DNA from: Pseudomonas sp. Q11
Lineage (GTDB): Bacteria > Pseudomonadota > Gammaproteobacteria > Pseudomonadales > Pseudomonadaceae
NCBI RefSeq assembly: GCF_024494355.1
Contig: NZ_JAKNQY010000025.1
Location: forward strand, 34,170-98,169
DNA length: 64,000 nt
Reading direction: 5' to 3'
In this document: positions 27,599-36,167 of the stretch, in pieces
Numbering within the stretch: the stretch's first letter is position 1
How the letters are laid out: every line of letters starts with the position of its first letter
Translations under genes and position numbers: made by a program
The notes under the pieces: model-generated
What the model saw: the letters and a program-made list of their open reading frames with translations, nothing else
Databases searched by the model: none
Told to the model about the DNA's origin: nothing

Positions 27599-28750
27599 TC
27601 AACCTCCGCTGCCGACGGCCGGGCCGATCAGCACCCGGTCGCCTTCGCGCAGGCCGTCGAGAATTTCGGTACGCAGCCGATCGCTGACGCCGGTGCGAAC
27701 AGTGCGCGGCTGGACCTCGCCATTGTCGGCCACCACTTGCACTTGCCCGGCGTTGGCCTGCAACGCGGCGGTGGGAACGGTCAGCACATCGCGTGCCTGG
27801 GCGGCCACAAAAAACACCTGGGCGGTCATTTCGGTCATCAGGGCGCGGTCGGCGTTGTCCACATCCAGCAACACGGTGTAGAGCACCACCCGTTCACTGC
27901 CACTGCGCCCGCCGGTGAGGCTGCCGCCCTGGCTCGCTTCCAGCGGGCGCGGCGGCACCGGCAGGATCTGGCGCACGGTGCTGCTCCAGCGACGGGCCCC
28001 GCCGGCCAGAGTGGTGAAATACGCGGTCATGCCCGGCTTGACGTGGCCGATGTCCGCTTCCGAAACTTCAGCCCAGACGGTCATTGGTGACAGGCGGGCG
28101 ATGCGCAGGATCAACGGAGTCTGCTGCTGGGCGTTGAGGGTCTGGCCTTCCCGGGCGCCAACGGCGACTACGGTGCCGCTCATGGGCGCGAAAATGCGCG
28201 TGTAGCCCAACTCGGCCTCGTCGCTGCGCAGGTTGGCCTGGGCCTGGCGGATCTGGGCCTGGAACATGTCGATGCGCGCCTGGGTCGCCCGCACCTCGGC
28301 CCGGGCGGTCTGTACGTCTTCCTCGCGGGTGGCGCCGCCGGCCTTGAGTTGCTGCTGGCGGCGGAATTTCTGCTGTGCCAGGTCGTGCTGGGCTCGTTGT
28401 TCCTGGAGCTGGGCCTTGAGGTTTTCAATGGAGAAGCGTCCGGCGTCCAGCTTGGCCTTCTGCGTGGAAGGATCGATCTCAACCAGCAATTGGCCTTCGC
28501 GAACTTCGTCGCCGGCTTCTACATGAATCTTGCGGATCTGCCCGGACGCCTGGGCGCCGACGTCCACGTAACGCCGCGGTTGCAGGGTGCCCAGGGCGGT
28601 GACGCTGTTTTCGATGTCGCCACGGGTGACGAGGGCGGTGGCCAGGGGGGCGCGGTGCGGCGCGACGGCTTGCCAGGCGGCGAAGGCCACGGCTGGGAGC
28701 AGGGCGAAGGTTAAAAGCCAGGCGCGTCGGGTAGGGCGGGGACGTTTCAT
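27599..28750 (-). CDS. pvdR: Periplasmic adaptor PvdR (membrane fusion protein)
   Basis: A 383-residue HlyD/MacA-type adaptor with an N-terminal membrane anchor (about 10-27), a lipoyl half-motif (DVGAQASGQIRKIHVEAGDEV), a long coiled coil (about 105-190, rich in Q, A and R), the second lipoyl half (FAPMSGTVVAVGAREGQ) and a beta-barrel. It connects PvdT with OpmQ. The start at 28750 (MKRPRPTRR) is chosen because the upstream frame runs through the iron-starvation box. First gene of pvdRT-opmQ. Confidence 0.94.
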   Translation of the reverse strand: MKRPRPTRRAWLLTFALLPAVAFAAWQAVAPHRAPLATALVTRGDIENSVTALGTLQPRRYVDVGAQASGQIRKIHVEAGDEVREGQLLVEIDPSTQKAKLDAGRFSIENLKAQLQEQRAQHDLAQQKFRRQQQLKAGGATREEDVQTARAEVRATQARIDMFQAQIRQAQANLRSDEAELGYTRIFAPMSGTVVAVGAREGQTLNAQQQTPLILRIARLSPMTVWAEVSEADIGHVKPGMTAYFTTLAGGARRWSSTVRQILPVPPRPLEASQGGSLTGGRSGSERVVLYTVLLDVDNADRALMTEMTAQVFFVAAQARDVLTVPTAALQANAGQVQVVADNGEVQPRTVRTGVSDRLRTEILDGLREGDRVLIGPAVGSGG

Positions 28751-28817
28751 GCAGGGTTCCGGCCGGTGGTGTCGGGCCCGTTCCATGAGGGGCAGGGACG
28801 GGAGGCTGTTCTGGTAG

Positions 28818-28841
28818 ACGAGCGTGCCGAGCGGGAATTTA
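28818..28841 (-). promoter_or_regulatory. Iron-starvation (PvdS) box of pvdRT-opmQ
   Basis: Minus strand TAAAT, 16 nt, CGT, 68 bp upstream of the pvdR ATG. Confidence 0.85.
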
Positions 28842-28856
28842 CTGGTGTGAACCACT

Positions 28857-28994
28857 TGTAGGCGCTGTCGAGCGAAGCGAGGCTGCGATCTTTTCCCGGA
28901 CACTTGAGCCTCAAGCGAAAGATCAAAAGATCGCAGCCTCGCTTCGCTCGACAGCTCCTACAGAGCCAGCGGGAGCAAGCTCCCTCGCCACAAA
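28857..28994. repeat. Long inverted repeat (TAGGAGCTGTCGAGCGAAGC family) followed by a REP half
   Basis: Arms of about 35 nt (TAGG.GCTGTCGAGCGAAGCG...GATCTTTT) face each other at 28857-28893 and 28930-28965 around a loop containing CACTTGAGCCTCAAGCGAAAG. A single unit of the GTGGCGAGGGAGC family follows at about 28967-28994. Together with the PvdS box and the Fur-like site, this accounts for most of the 423 bp between pvdR and fpvI. The element resembles those at 31144 and 63930. Confidence 0.88.
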
Positions 28995-29062
28995 AGCAAT
29001 ACCTGGTGCCAGTAGAAATAAACGAATCAGCCTTAATACAAACCAAGGCTTTAAATCTATAT

Positions 29063-29081
29063 GAGAATTACTATAAATTAC
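29063..29081 (+). promoter_or_regulatory. Fur-box-like site upstream of fpvI
   Basis: GAGAATTACTATAAATTAC matches about 11 of 19 consensus positions by hand alignment, in an AT-rich stretch 93 bp before the fpvI ATG. Direct Fur repression of fpvI is known in P. aeruginosa. Confidence 0.45.
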
Positions 29082-29173
29082 GCAATGAAATCTGCCACTA
29101 TCGTGCCATTGCCGATTTCAGGCACGCCGATCTGGCACAGGGATAGCTGTCGCAGCCATTGCGCAGGGGAGTC

Positions 29174-29656
29174 ATGTTGGAAAACTACTATCGCGAGCTG
29201 GTGTGTTTCCTGAACGCCAGGCTAGGCAACCGCCAGGCGGCCGAGGATGTAGTGCATGACGCCTATGTGCGGGTGCTTGAGCGCGCCAGTGACACGCCCA
29301 TCGAGCAGCCCCGGGCATTCTTGTACCGCACCGCGCTGAACCTGGTGATCGACGGGCATCGGCGCAATACCCTGCGCCAGGTCGAATCCCTGGAGGTGCT
29401 GGACAGCGAAGAGCGTTTCTTCACGCCATCGCCCCATGCCAGCCTTGACCACGGTGAGCGCCTGGACATGCTCCAGCGCGCCCTGGCCGAATTGCCACCG
29501 CTGTGCCGTGAGAGTTTCCTGCTGCGCAAGCTTGAAGGCCTGTCCCACCCGCAAATCGCCGAACGCCTGGGCATTTCCCGGGCGCTGGTGGAAAAGCACA
29601 TCGTCAACGCCATGAAGCATTGCCGCATTCGCGTGCGGCAGTGGGACGCGCATTAA
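29174..29656 (+). CDS. fpvI: ECF sigma factor FpvI
   Basis: A 160-residue FecI-group ECF sigma factor: region 2 (ENYYRELVCFLNARLGNRQ, AEDVVHDAYVRVLE) and region 4 (ALAELPPLCRESFLLRKLEG, HPQIAERLGISRALVEKHI). It sits between pvdR and pvdA, the position of fpvI in P. aeruginosa, where FpvI drives fpvA transcription when ferripyoverdine occupies FpvA. The ATG at 29174 has GCAGGGGA upstream; a TTG five codons earlier is less likely. The partner anti-sigma gene fpvR, which lies next to fpvI in P. aeruginosa, is absent here. It is not PvdS: it lacks that protein's longer N-terminus. Confidence 0.85.
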   Translation: MLENYYRELVCFLNARLGNRQAAEDVVHDAYVRVLERASDTPIEQPRAFLYRTALNLVIDGHRRNTLRQVESLEVLDSEERFFTPSPHASLDHGERLDMLQRALAELPPLCRESFLLRKLEGLSHPQIAERLGISRALVEKHIVNAMKHCRIRVRQWDAH

Positions 29657-29681
29657 TTCGCCCACGCCGGTCGCATCACGG

Positions 29682-29705
29682 TAAATTTTTTTTCACTGTC
29701 CTCGT
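29682..29705 (+). promoter_or_regulatory. Iron-starvation (PvdS) box of pvdA
   Basis: TAAAT at 29682-29686, 16 nt, CGT at 29703-29705 (CGTTCC), 95 bp before the pvdA ATG and just after the fpvI stop. Confidence 0.88.
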
Positions 29706-29800
29706 TCCTCTCAACAGACGACTTGCCGGCTTGCCAAAGATCGGTCGGGTCACCCAGGCTTTTCGCGCCCTGTTGAGGGCCTCTCCAGAGGACACTGGAC

Positions 29801-31135
29801 ATGACACAGGCAATTGCTTCGCCCAACGTTCACGACTTGATCGGTATCGGCTTCGGCCCCTCGAACCTGGCGCTGGCCATCGCGCTGCAGGAACGGGGCC
29901 CGGTTCAGGGCGAACTGGATGTGTTGTTTCTCGACAAGCAGGCCGACTACCGCTGGCATGGCAATACCCTGGTGACCCAGAGCGAGTTGCAAATTTCCTT
30001 CCTCAAGGATCTGGTGACCCTGCGCAATCCCACCAGCCCTTATTCGTTCGTCAATTACCTCAAGCATCACGGCCGCCTGGTGGACTTCATCAACCTAGGC
30101 ACGTTCTACCCGTGCCGCATGGAGTACAACGACTACCTGCGCTGGGTGGCCGGGCAGTTCGCCGAGCAGAGCCGCTACGGCGAAGAAGTGCTGCGCATCG
30201 AGCCGGTAGTGCACAACCAGCAGGTCGAAGCCCTGCGGGTGATTTCCCGTGACAACCAGGGCGAAGAGTTCCTGCGCACCACCCGTTCGGTGGTGGTCAG
30301 TGCTGGCGGTACGCCGCGCATCCCCGAAGCGTTCACTGCCTTCAAGGATGACACACGGGTGTTCCACCATTCCCAGTACCTGGAGCGCATGGCGACCCAG
30401 TCGTGCGTGAGCGGCCAGCCGATGAACATCGCTATCATCGGTGGCGGGCAGAGCGCCGCGGAGGCTTTCATCGACCTCAACGACAGCTTCCCTTCGGTGC
30501 AGGTCGACATGATCCTGCGCGGCTCGGCCCTCAAGCCAGCCGACGACAGCCCTTTCGTCAACGAAGTGTTTTCGCCGGAGTTCACCGACCTGGTGTTCCA
30601 GCAACCCCACAGCGAGCGCGAGCGCTTGGTGAACGAATACCACAACACCAACTATTCGGTGGTGGACATCGACCTGATCGAACGCATCTACGGGATTTTC
30701 TATCGTCAGAAAGTCTCGGGCGTGGCCCGCCATGCCTTCCGTACCCTCACCACGGTGGAGAAAGCCACGGCCACCGATGCCGGCGTGGAGCTGGCGGTGC
30801 GCAACAACGCCACCGGTGAGCTGACCGTACGCCGTTATGACGCGGTGGTGCTGGCCACCGGTTACGAACGGCAGATGCACCGCACATTGTTGGCGCCACT
30901 CGAGCAATACCTGGGGGATTTCGAGGTAGACCGCAACTACAAGTTGATCACCGACGAGCGCTGCAAAGCCGCGATCTACATGCAGGGCTTCTGCCAGGCC
31001 AGCCATGGCCTGAGCGATACCTTGCTGTCGATCCTGCCGGTGCGCGCCGATGAGATCGCCGGCTCGCTGTATGAGCACAGCAAGCATCGCGGACAGAGCC
31101 GTTCGGTGCGCGACCTGAAGCTGGCCACGGCGTAA
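29801..31135 (+). CDS. pvdA: L-ornithine N5-monooxygenase PvdA
   Basis: A 444-residue flavin N-hydroxylase, essentially the length of P. aeruginosa PvdA. It has the FAD motif GIGFGPSNLALA near the N-terminus, the NADPH motif IIGGGQSAAE near 210 and the ATGYE motif near 352. It converts L-ornithine to N5-hydroxyornithine with NADPH and O2, the first committed step toward the hydroxamate ligands of pyoverdine. It is preceded by a PvdS box and follows fpvI by 144 bp; a repeat follows it. Confidence 0.97.
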   Translation: MTQAIASPNVHDLIGIGFGPSNLALAIALQERGPVQGELDVLFLDKQADYRWHGNTLVTQSELQISFLKDLVTLRNPTSPYSFVNYLKHHGRLVDFINLGTFYPCRMEYNDYLRWVAGQFAEQSRYGEEVLRIEPVVHNQQVEALRVISRDNQGEEFLRTTRSVVVSAGGTPRIPEAFTAFKDDTRVFHHSQYLERMATQSCVSGQPMNIAIIGGGQSAAEAFIDLNDSFPSVQVDMILRGSALKPADDSPFVNEVFSPEFTDLVFQQPHSERERLVNEYHNTNYSVVDIDLIERIYGIFYRQKVSGVARHAFRTLTTVEKATATDAGVELAVRNNATGELTVRRYDAVVLATGYERQMHRTLLAPLEQYLGDFEVDRNYKLITDERCKAAIYMQGFCQASHGLSDTLLSILPVRADEIAGSLYEHSKHRGQSRSVRDLKLATA

Positions 31136-31143
31136 CCCCAGCC

Positions 31144-31230
31144 TGTAGGAGCTGTCGAGCGAAGCGAGGCTGCGATCTTTTCTTGAGCGGACAGATCGCA
31201 GCCTCGCTTCGCTCGACAGCTCCTACAGCT
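31144..31230. repeat. Inverted repeat after pvdA
   Basis: GTAGGAGCTGTCGAGCGAAG and its complement flank a short loop (CTTGAGCGGACA); same family as 28857 but with a shorter loop. It begins eight bases after the pvdA stop and could act as a transcript end. No gene was seen in the remaining space before 31425. Confidence 0.88.
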
Positions 31231-31424
31231 ATCGGCAATCTCGCCAGGAAATTCTTCAGAAACTTCCTACACTCACCTCACGCGTCCTGTCTTTCAGGCA
31301 GGCGCGTTGACGGTTCGCTGTTCCCTCGCTTTGGCAGTCTGAACCCATCAGCCGGTCTCCCTGACTTGACGTGAAGTCGGTGGCGTTCCGGACCGACTAC
31401 GCCAAACGAAACAACCTGATCCAA

Positions 31425-34400
31425 ATGACGCTGTTTTTACGCACAGGCCTGGTGGCGCTGTTGCTGGGCTTATCAAGTGTGGCGCCACCGGTTGGCGCGG
31501 CCCCCGAGTCGTTGCAAATACTCGGGCGCTCTAGTGTGAACGACTATTCGGTGTCTCTGGGGGAGGCCGACTGGAACTGGCTACGTCGAAAGGGAACGTT
31601 GCTACTGGGCGCCTCGGCGCCGGACTACGCGCCTTTCGGTATCACCGGCAATGGCAGCGACTATGAAGGCATCACCGCCGACTATGCCCAGTTGCTGGGG
31701 CAGTTGTTGCACGTCGAGGTGCGGGTGCAGCGATACGCGTCACGGGAGGCGTCGCTCCAGGCGCTGCGCAGCGGTGAGATCGACATGCTCGGCACGGCCA
31801 ACGGCTTCGAAGCCAGCGACCCGCAGTTGGCGATGTCCCAGGCCTATGCCGATGACCTGCCCACCCTGGTGGCCCGCGTCGCCGATAGCCAGGACTTGCC
31901 CCCCGACCTGGCGGGCATGCGGGTGGCGATGCTGTATCACTATTTACCCACGGACACGGTCAAGGCGTTTTATCCGGATGCGGCCTTGCAGTTGTACCCC
32001 TCGACCTTGAGTGCTATCGGCGCCGTGGCATTTGGGCAAGCCGATGTTTACCTGGGAGATTCAATCAGCTCCAATTACCTGATCAGCAGGAACTACCTGA
32101 ACAACGTCCAACTGGCTGATTTCTCCCGCCTGGAAGTGCAGCCGTTCGCCTTTGCGGTCAGCCGTGGGAATGCCCGCCTGCTGCGCATTATCAACGCTGC
32201 GCTGCAAACCATTCCCGCCAGTGAACGCATGAGCATCCTGCGGCGCTGGAGCGCGGGCGGCGCAAGCATGCCCGGTCAGCAGCCCCTGCATTTCAGCGTC
32301 AAGGAACAGCGTTGGCTGGATGCCCATCCGCGGATCGCGGTGGCCATCAACCAGAACTTCCCGCCACTCACGTTTTTTGATGAACAAGGGCATTTGCGCG
32401 GTATCAGCGCTGATGTGCTGGCCAGGATCAGCCTGCGCACCGGCCTGAAGTTCGATATCCAGCGGGGGCACTCGCTTCATGATGTGATCGAGCGCGTCAC
32501 GACCGGTCGGGCCGACGTACTGGCCGCCGCTCCACCCAGCACCGAGCTTGAGGGGATGTTGCGCTTTACCCGCCCGTACCTGAGCAATCCATTCGTGCTG
32601 GTGGCGCCCTCCAAGGGCAAGGTACCGTTGACGTTGGACCAGATGGAGGGCAAACGCCTGGCCCTGATCCGTGGCAACGTGCTGCGTGAGTACCTGCTGG
32701 AGCAATTTCCCCGGGTGCACCTGGTGCCGGCTGAAAATGCGGCGGGCGCGATGTCCATGGTCGCCGCCGGCACGGTGGACGGCGCGATCAATTCGCTGAT
32801 CAGCGCCCGTTATATGATTTCCCGCCAGTACCGCGGCAAACTGCAAATCACCAGTACCGTGGGGACTTTGCCGGCGCGCGTGGCCCTGGCGACTCACCGT
32901 GATGCGCCGGAGCTGCATTCGATCCTGGACAAGGCACTGCTGAGCATTTCTCCCGAAGAAATGGACGAGCTGACCAATCGTTGGCGCAGTGAAGTGGTGA
33001 TCGACGACAGTTACTGGCTGCGCAACCGCACTACTATCGTCCAGGGGTTCGCCATCGCCGCGCTGCTGTTGCTGCTGGCATTGGGGTGGGTCGTGTACCT
33101 GCGGCGTTTGCTGGAACAGCTGCGCGTGGCCAAGCAAAGCGCCGATGATGCCAATCGGGCCAAGACCACTTTTTTGGCAACCATGAGCCATGAAATCCGG
33201 ACACCCATGAACGCGGTGATCGGCATGCTGGAACTGGCCCTGAAGAAAGCCGACCAGGGTGTCATGGACCGGGTCGCCATCGAAGTCGCTTCGGGCGCTG
33301 CTCGCGGCCTGCTGGATTTGATCGGTGACATCCTCGACATCGCCCGCATCGAGTCAGGGAGGCTGTCGCTGGCGCCGGAGCGGGCCAACCTGCGGGAACT
33401 GATCGAGTCGCTGGCGCGGATTTTTGAAGGCCTTGCCCGACAGAAGCACTTGCACCTGCAGTTGGAACTGGATGCCGCCATCAATCGTGATGTATTGATC
33501 GATCCGTTGCGCTTTAAGCAGATCGTGTCGAACCTGCTGAGCAACGCCATCAAGTTCACCGAGAAGGGGCAGGTACGTTTGAGTGTGCGAGCCGAACCAG
33601 ACGGTGACGCTGAGCATCTGGACATTCGCCTGCGCGTTGAAGACACCGGCTGCGGCATTTCGACTGAGGATCAGCGCCGCTTGTTCAGCCCCTTTACCCA
33701 GGCCAGCAATAACACCCAGCCGGCCCGTAGCGGGTCCGGGTTGGGGCTGGTGATCAGCCGCACGCTCTGCGAAATGATGGGGGGCACCCTGACGTTGAGC
33801 AGCGTGCCAGGTAAGGGTACGCAGATTGAAATCCTGCTGAGCCTGCCCATGCTCGATGCCTTGGCTCAAACCCCGTCGTCTGAGAGCGAGGCGCTGGTGC
33901 CCGTGCGGGCGCTGAACATTCTGGTAGTGGACGACTATCCGGCCAACCGCCTGCTGCTGGCCCAGCAATTGAGCTATCTGGGACATCGCGTCCGGGACGC
34001 CGAGGACGGTGTCCAGGGGTTGCGCGTCTGGCGTGCCGAACCATTCGATGTCGTCATCACCGACTGCAACATGCCGGTGATGAGCGGCTACGAACTGGCC
34101 CGCGCCATTCGCGACGAAGAGCGGGCCGAAGGCTTGTCGCCGGGGGTGATCCTGGGCTTCACGGCCAATGCCCAGCCCGAGGAAAAGGTCCGCTGTGTCG
34201 AGGCTGGAATGGACGATTGCCTGTTCAAGCCCATCAGCCTCAAGGAGCTGAATGCGCACCTGGCTTCGGTCACGCAGGATTGCGTTGCAGTGCCCGATGA
34301 ACTGGCGCCTGCGCCGGCCACCGACGACATCGACTTGAGCAGCCTTGAACAATTGAGCGCAGGTGACACTGCCTCAATCAAAAAACTGCTGGGGGAACTG

Positions 34401-34709
34401 GTCAACAGCAATGTCGAAGACCAGGCGAAATTGATGCGTCTGTTCACCCGGCACGACCTGCCCGGGCTGGCGGACCTGGCGCACCGGGTCAAGGGCGGCG
34501 CGCTGATCATCAGGGCCCCAGGCCTGATTGCCGCCTGCGAAGCCCTGGAAAGTGCCTGTCGTGGGGGCGACCGGTCGTTGCTCGCCGCCGCCGTGAATGA
34601 CATGCGCCAAGCCATGGAACACCTGACTGAACGACTGGAGGCTTATGTGGCGGGGGAGCTTGCTCCCGCTGGGCCGCGAAGGGGGCCTATCGGGTCTTCT
34701 CATGGATAA
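31425..34709 (+). CDS. BvgS/RocS-like hybrid sensor histidine kinase
   Basis: A 1,094-residue multidomain kinase: signal peptide (MTLFLRTGLVALLLG...), two tandem periplasmic SBP_bac_3 (Venus flytrap) domains (about 55-265 and 300-530), a membrane helix (about 536-558), HisKA with MSHEIRTPMNAV (His about 589), HATPase (about 690-815), a receiver with DD and VITDCNMPVMSG (Asp about 881), and a C-terminal HPt (LAHRVKGGAL). This is the BvgS layout and implies a four-step phosphorelay to a BvgA-like regulator, which follows at 35388. The ATG at 31425 is chosen because it yields a signal peptide; a GTG 18 codons upstream is possible. The last ~20 residues are encoded by a REP-derived sequence. The ligand is unknown; flytrap sensors of this type bind small metabolites. 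Confidence 0.92.
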   Translation: MTLFLRTGLVALLLGLSSVAPPVGAAPESLQILGRSSVNDYSVSLGEADWNWLRRKGTLLLGASAPDYAPFGITGNGSDYEGITADYAQLLGQLLHVEVRVQRYASREASLQALRSGEIDMLGTANGFEASDPQLAMSQAYADDLPTLVARVADSQDLPPDLAGMRVAMLYHYLPTDTVKAFYPDAALQLYPSTLSAIGAVAFGQADVYLGDSISSNYLISRNYLNNVQLADFSRLEVQPFAFAVSRGNARLLRIINAALQTIPASERMSILRRWSAGGASMPGQQPLHFSVKEQRWLDAHPRIAVAINQNFPPLTFFDEQGHLRGISADVLARISLRTGLKFDIQRGHSLHDVIERVTTGRADVLAAAPPSTELEGMLRFTRPYLSNPFVLVAPSKGKVPLTLDQMEGKRLALIRGNVLREYLLEQFPRVHLVPAENAAGAMSMVAAGTVDGAINSLISARYMISRQYRGKLQITSTVGTLPARVALATHRDAPELHSILDKALLSISPEEMDELTNRWRSEVVIDDSYWLRNRTTIVQGFAIAALLLLLALGWVVYLRRLLEQLRVAKQSADDANRAKTTFLATMSHEIRTPMNAVIGMLELALKKADQGVMDRVAIEVASGAARGLLDLIGDILDIARIESGRLSLAPERANLRELIESLARIFEGLARQKHLHLQLELDAAINRDVLIDPLRFKQIVSNLLSNAIKFTEKGQVRLSVRAEPDGDAEHLDIRLRVEDTGCGISTEDQRRLFSPFTQASNNTQPARSGSGLGLVISRTLCEMMGGTLTLSSVPGKGTQIEILLSLPMLDALAQTPSSESEALVPVRALNILVVDDYPANRLLLAQQLSYLGHRVRDAEDGVQGLRVWRAEPFDVVITDCNMPVMSGYELARAIRDEERAEGLSPGVILGFTANAQPEEKVRCVEAGMDDCLFKPISLKELNAHLASVTQDCVAVPDELAPAPATDDIDLSSLEQLSAGDTASIKKLLGELVNSNVEDQAKLMRLFTRHDLPGLADLAHRVKGGALIIRAPGLIAACEALESACRGGDRSLLAAAVNDMRQAMEHLTERLEAYVAGELAPAGPRRGPIGSSHG
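34646..34692. repeat. REP sequence inside the 3' end of the hybrid kinase gene
   Basis: GTGGCGGGGGAGCTTGCTCC followed by CGCTGGGCCGCGAAG matches the intergenic REP unit at 38699 almost exactly, but here it is read as codons for about VAGELAPAGPRRGP before the stop. Confidence 0.8.
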
Positions 34710-34828
34710 GCGAGCCGCGTAGTCATCCCGAAGCTACATGCGAAGTGCCTTTTTCCTCCCTTTTTTGGGATTCGTCCTACAGCGCCTCTCAAAAGCTTCC
34801 TCTAGCCTGACGGCCCTTAACGATTGGG

Positions 34829-35272
34829 ATGCCGGTCATGCCGAACAAAGCACTACGTATCATGATTGCCGACACGCAACATGCTCATCGAATGAGGCTT
34901 GAGCACCTGTTCAATCAACAGGGTTATTTTCGGATTGCCCCTGTGAGTGGCCTGCAAGAGCTGTTGACGCTGGTGGAGTACGGCAGCGAGCCGTTCGATC
35001 TGGTCGTCGTCAATGCCGGCCTGGCGAATGGGGCGCTGGACCTGCACGATTTCATCCTCGACAACCCGCAGCTGCGTCACGCGATGATTTACAACACGCC
35101 ACGGGGCGGCCTGTCCCCGGTGACTGTCGCGCGTCGACCGGGCATGCACTTGAACCCGGCCCCACTGCCTGACCTGGCTTCATTGGCGAGCCTGATGCAA
35201 CGGGTCGACCCCCAGGCCAGCGAGTTACCGCGATCCTGGTTCCGCCCCCTCAGGCAAGGCCACGCAGGGTGA
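34829..35272 (+). CDS. Degenerate receiver-like protein between kinase and regulator
   Basis: A 147-residue protein. Its first ~115 residues resemble a response-regulator receiver (ALRIMIADTQHAHRMRLEHLF as strand and helix 1, PFDLVVVNAGLANG where the phospho-site strand should be), but the phosphoacceptor position reads VNAG instead of a usable aspartate, and the C-terminal lysine motif is not evident. No output domain is present. It lies between the BvgS-like kinase and the BvgA-like regulator on the same strand, so an accessory or decoy role in that phosphorelay is a reasonable inference. ATG at 34829 or 34838; GGGAT favours the second. Confidence 0.6.
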   Translation: MPVMPNKALRIMIADTQHAHRMRLEHLFNQQGYFRIAPVSGLQELLTLVEYGSEPFDLVVVNAGLANGALDLHDFILDNPQLRHAMIYNTPRGGLSPVTVARRPGMHLNPAPLPDLASLASLMQRVDPQASELPRSWFRPLRQGHAG

Positions 35273-35387
35273 TGCTGCACCGTTGGTCGGCACTGTCAGA
35301 CCTGACAGGTGGCCGGGCCTGTCGCTTGTGCAACAGTCCCGAGCAGTCATGGCATCGGCACCGTTTGCATTTACGTGGGGAGCTGCC

Positions 35388-36002
35388 TTGAAAGACGTAT
35401 TGATCGTGGATGATCACCCTGTCATACGAGGGGCATTGCGGCTCATTTGCCAGAACGAGGGGTTCACCCGAATCAGGGACGCTGGCGGCGCAGCCGACGC
35501 CAGGGCGTTGATCAAGAAAGGGACGCCAGACCTGGTGATTCTGGACCTGGTGATGAACGGATTCGATGGCATGGACCTGTTGGTCTGGATCATGGCCCAG
35601 TTCTCTGGGTGCGCTGTGCTGGTGTTCACTTCCCAGGATGCGCAGCACTTCTGCAACCGCTGCATCTCGGCCGGAGCCAGGGGCTTTGTGACCAAGAAAA
35701 GCGACCTGAAAGAACTGAACAAGGCCATTCATGCCTTAAAGTCCGGTTACGCCTATTTCCCTCAAATGCCGGTCAGGCTGGATTTTCAACAGCGCACGGA
35801 ACAGCAGTCCTTGGAAAGTCTCTCGACCCGCGAGCTATCCATTCTGCGAATGCTGGCCATGGGGATGCGCGGCAAGGATATCGCCGAGGCCTTGTTCCTG
35901 AGTCCGAAAACCGTTAGCACCTACAAGACCCGTCTGTTGGAGAAGCTCGGCTTGCAATCCTTGGTGGGGCTGTCGGATTTCGCCAAGCGCAATCACCTTT
36001 GA
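35388..36002 (+). CDS. BvgA/NarL-type response regulator
   Basis: A 204-residue regulator. The N-terminal receiver has VDDHPVIRGAL, LVILDLVMNGFDGMDL (phosphoacceptor Asp about 54) and VTKKSDL (conserved Lys). The C-terminal LuxR-type helix-turn-helix has LSTRELSILRMLAMGMRGKDIAEAL and LSPKTVSTYKTRLLEKL. I place the start at TTG 35388 because GGGGAG lies five bases upstream and the protein then begins directly with the receiver (KDVLIVDDHP); the GTG at 35283 and ATG at 35349 add unrelated residues. It is the expected partner of the hybrid kinase, as BvgA is of BvgS or RocA of RocS1. Targets are unknown; Roc systems control fimbriae and biofilm genes. Confidence 0.88.
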   Translation: MKDVLIVDDHPVIRGALRLICQNEGFTRIRDAGGAADARALIKKGTPDLVILDLVMNGFDGMDLLVWIMAQFSGCAVLVFTSQDAQHFCNRCISAGARGFVTKKSDLKELNKAIHALKSGYAYFPQMPVRLDFQQRTEQQSLESLSTRELSILRMLAMGMRGKDIAEALFLSPKTVSTYKTRLLEKLGLQSLVGLSDFAKRNHL

Positions 36003-36167
36003 ATAACACCAGAACCTGTGGGGGACTGTGGTGACTTGCAGTTTTCCCAGGTTCTTCATTGTTCTCCAAATAGAACGCTAAGGCCGGTTTTTGCTGTCTA
36101 GTGCTTCAAGGGGGTCGGTTTTAAGCTATGTCCATCAAATCGCAGTACCTGATTTTGGAGACACAGC

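Noticed and set aside
29174..29656. Identification of the sigma factor as PvdS
   Set aside because: Sequence and position (between pvdR and pvdA) fit FpvI; the longer PvdS N-terminus and its characteristic residues are not present.
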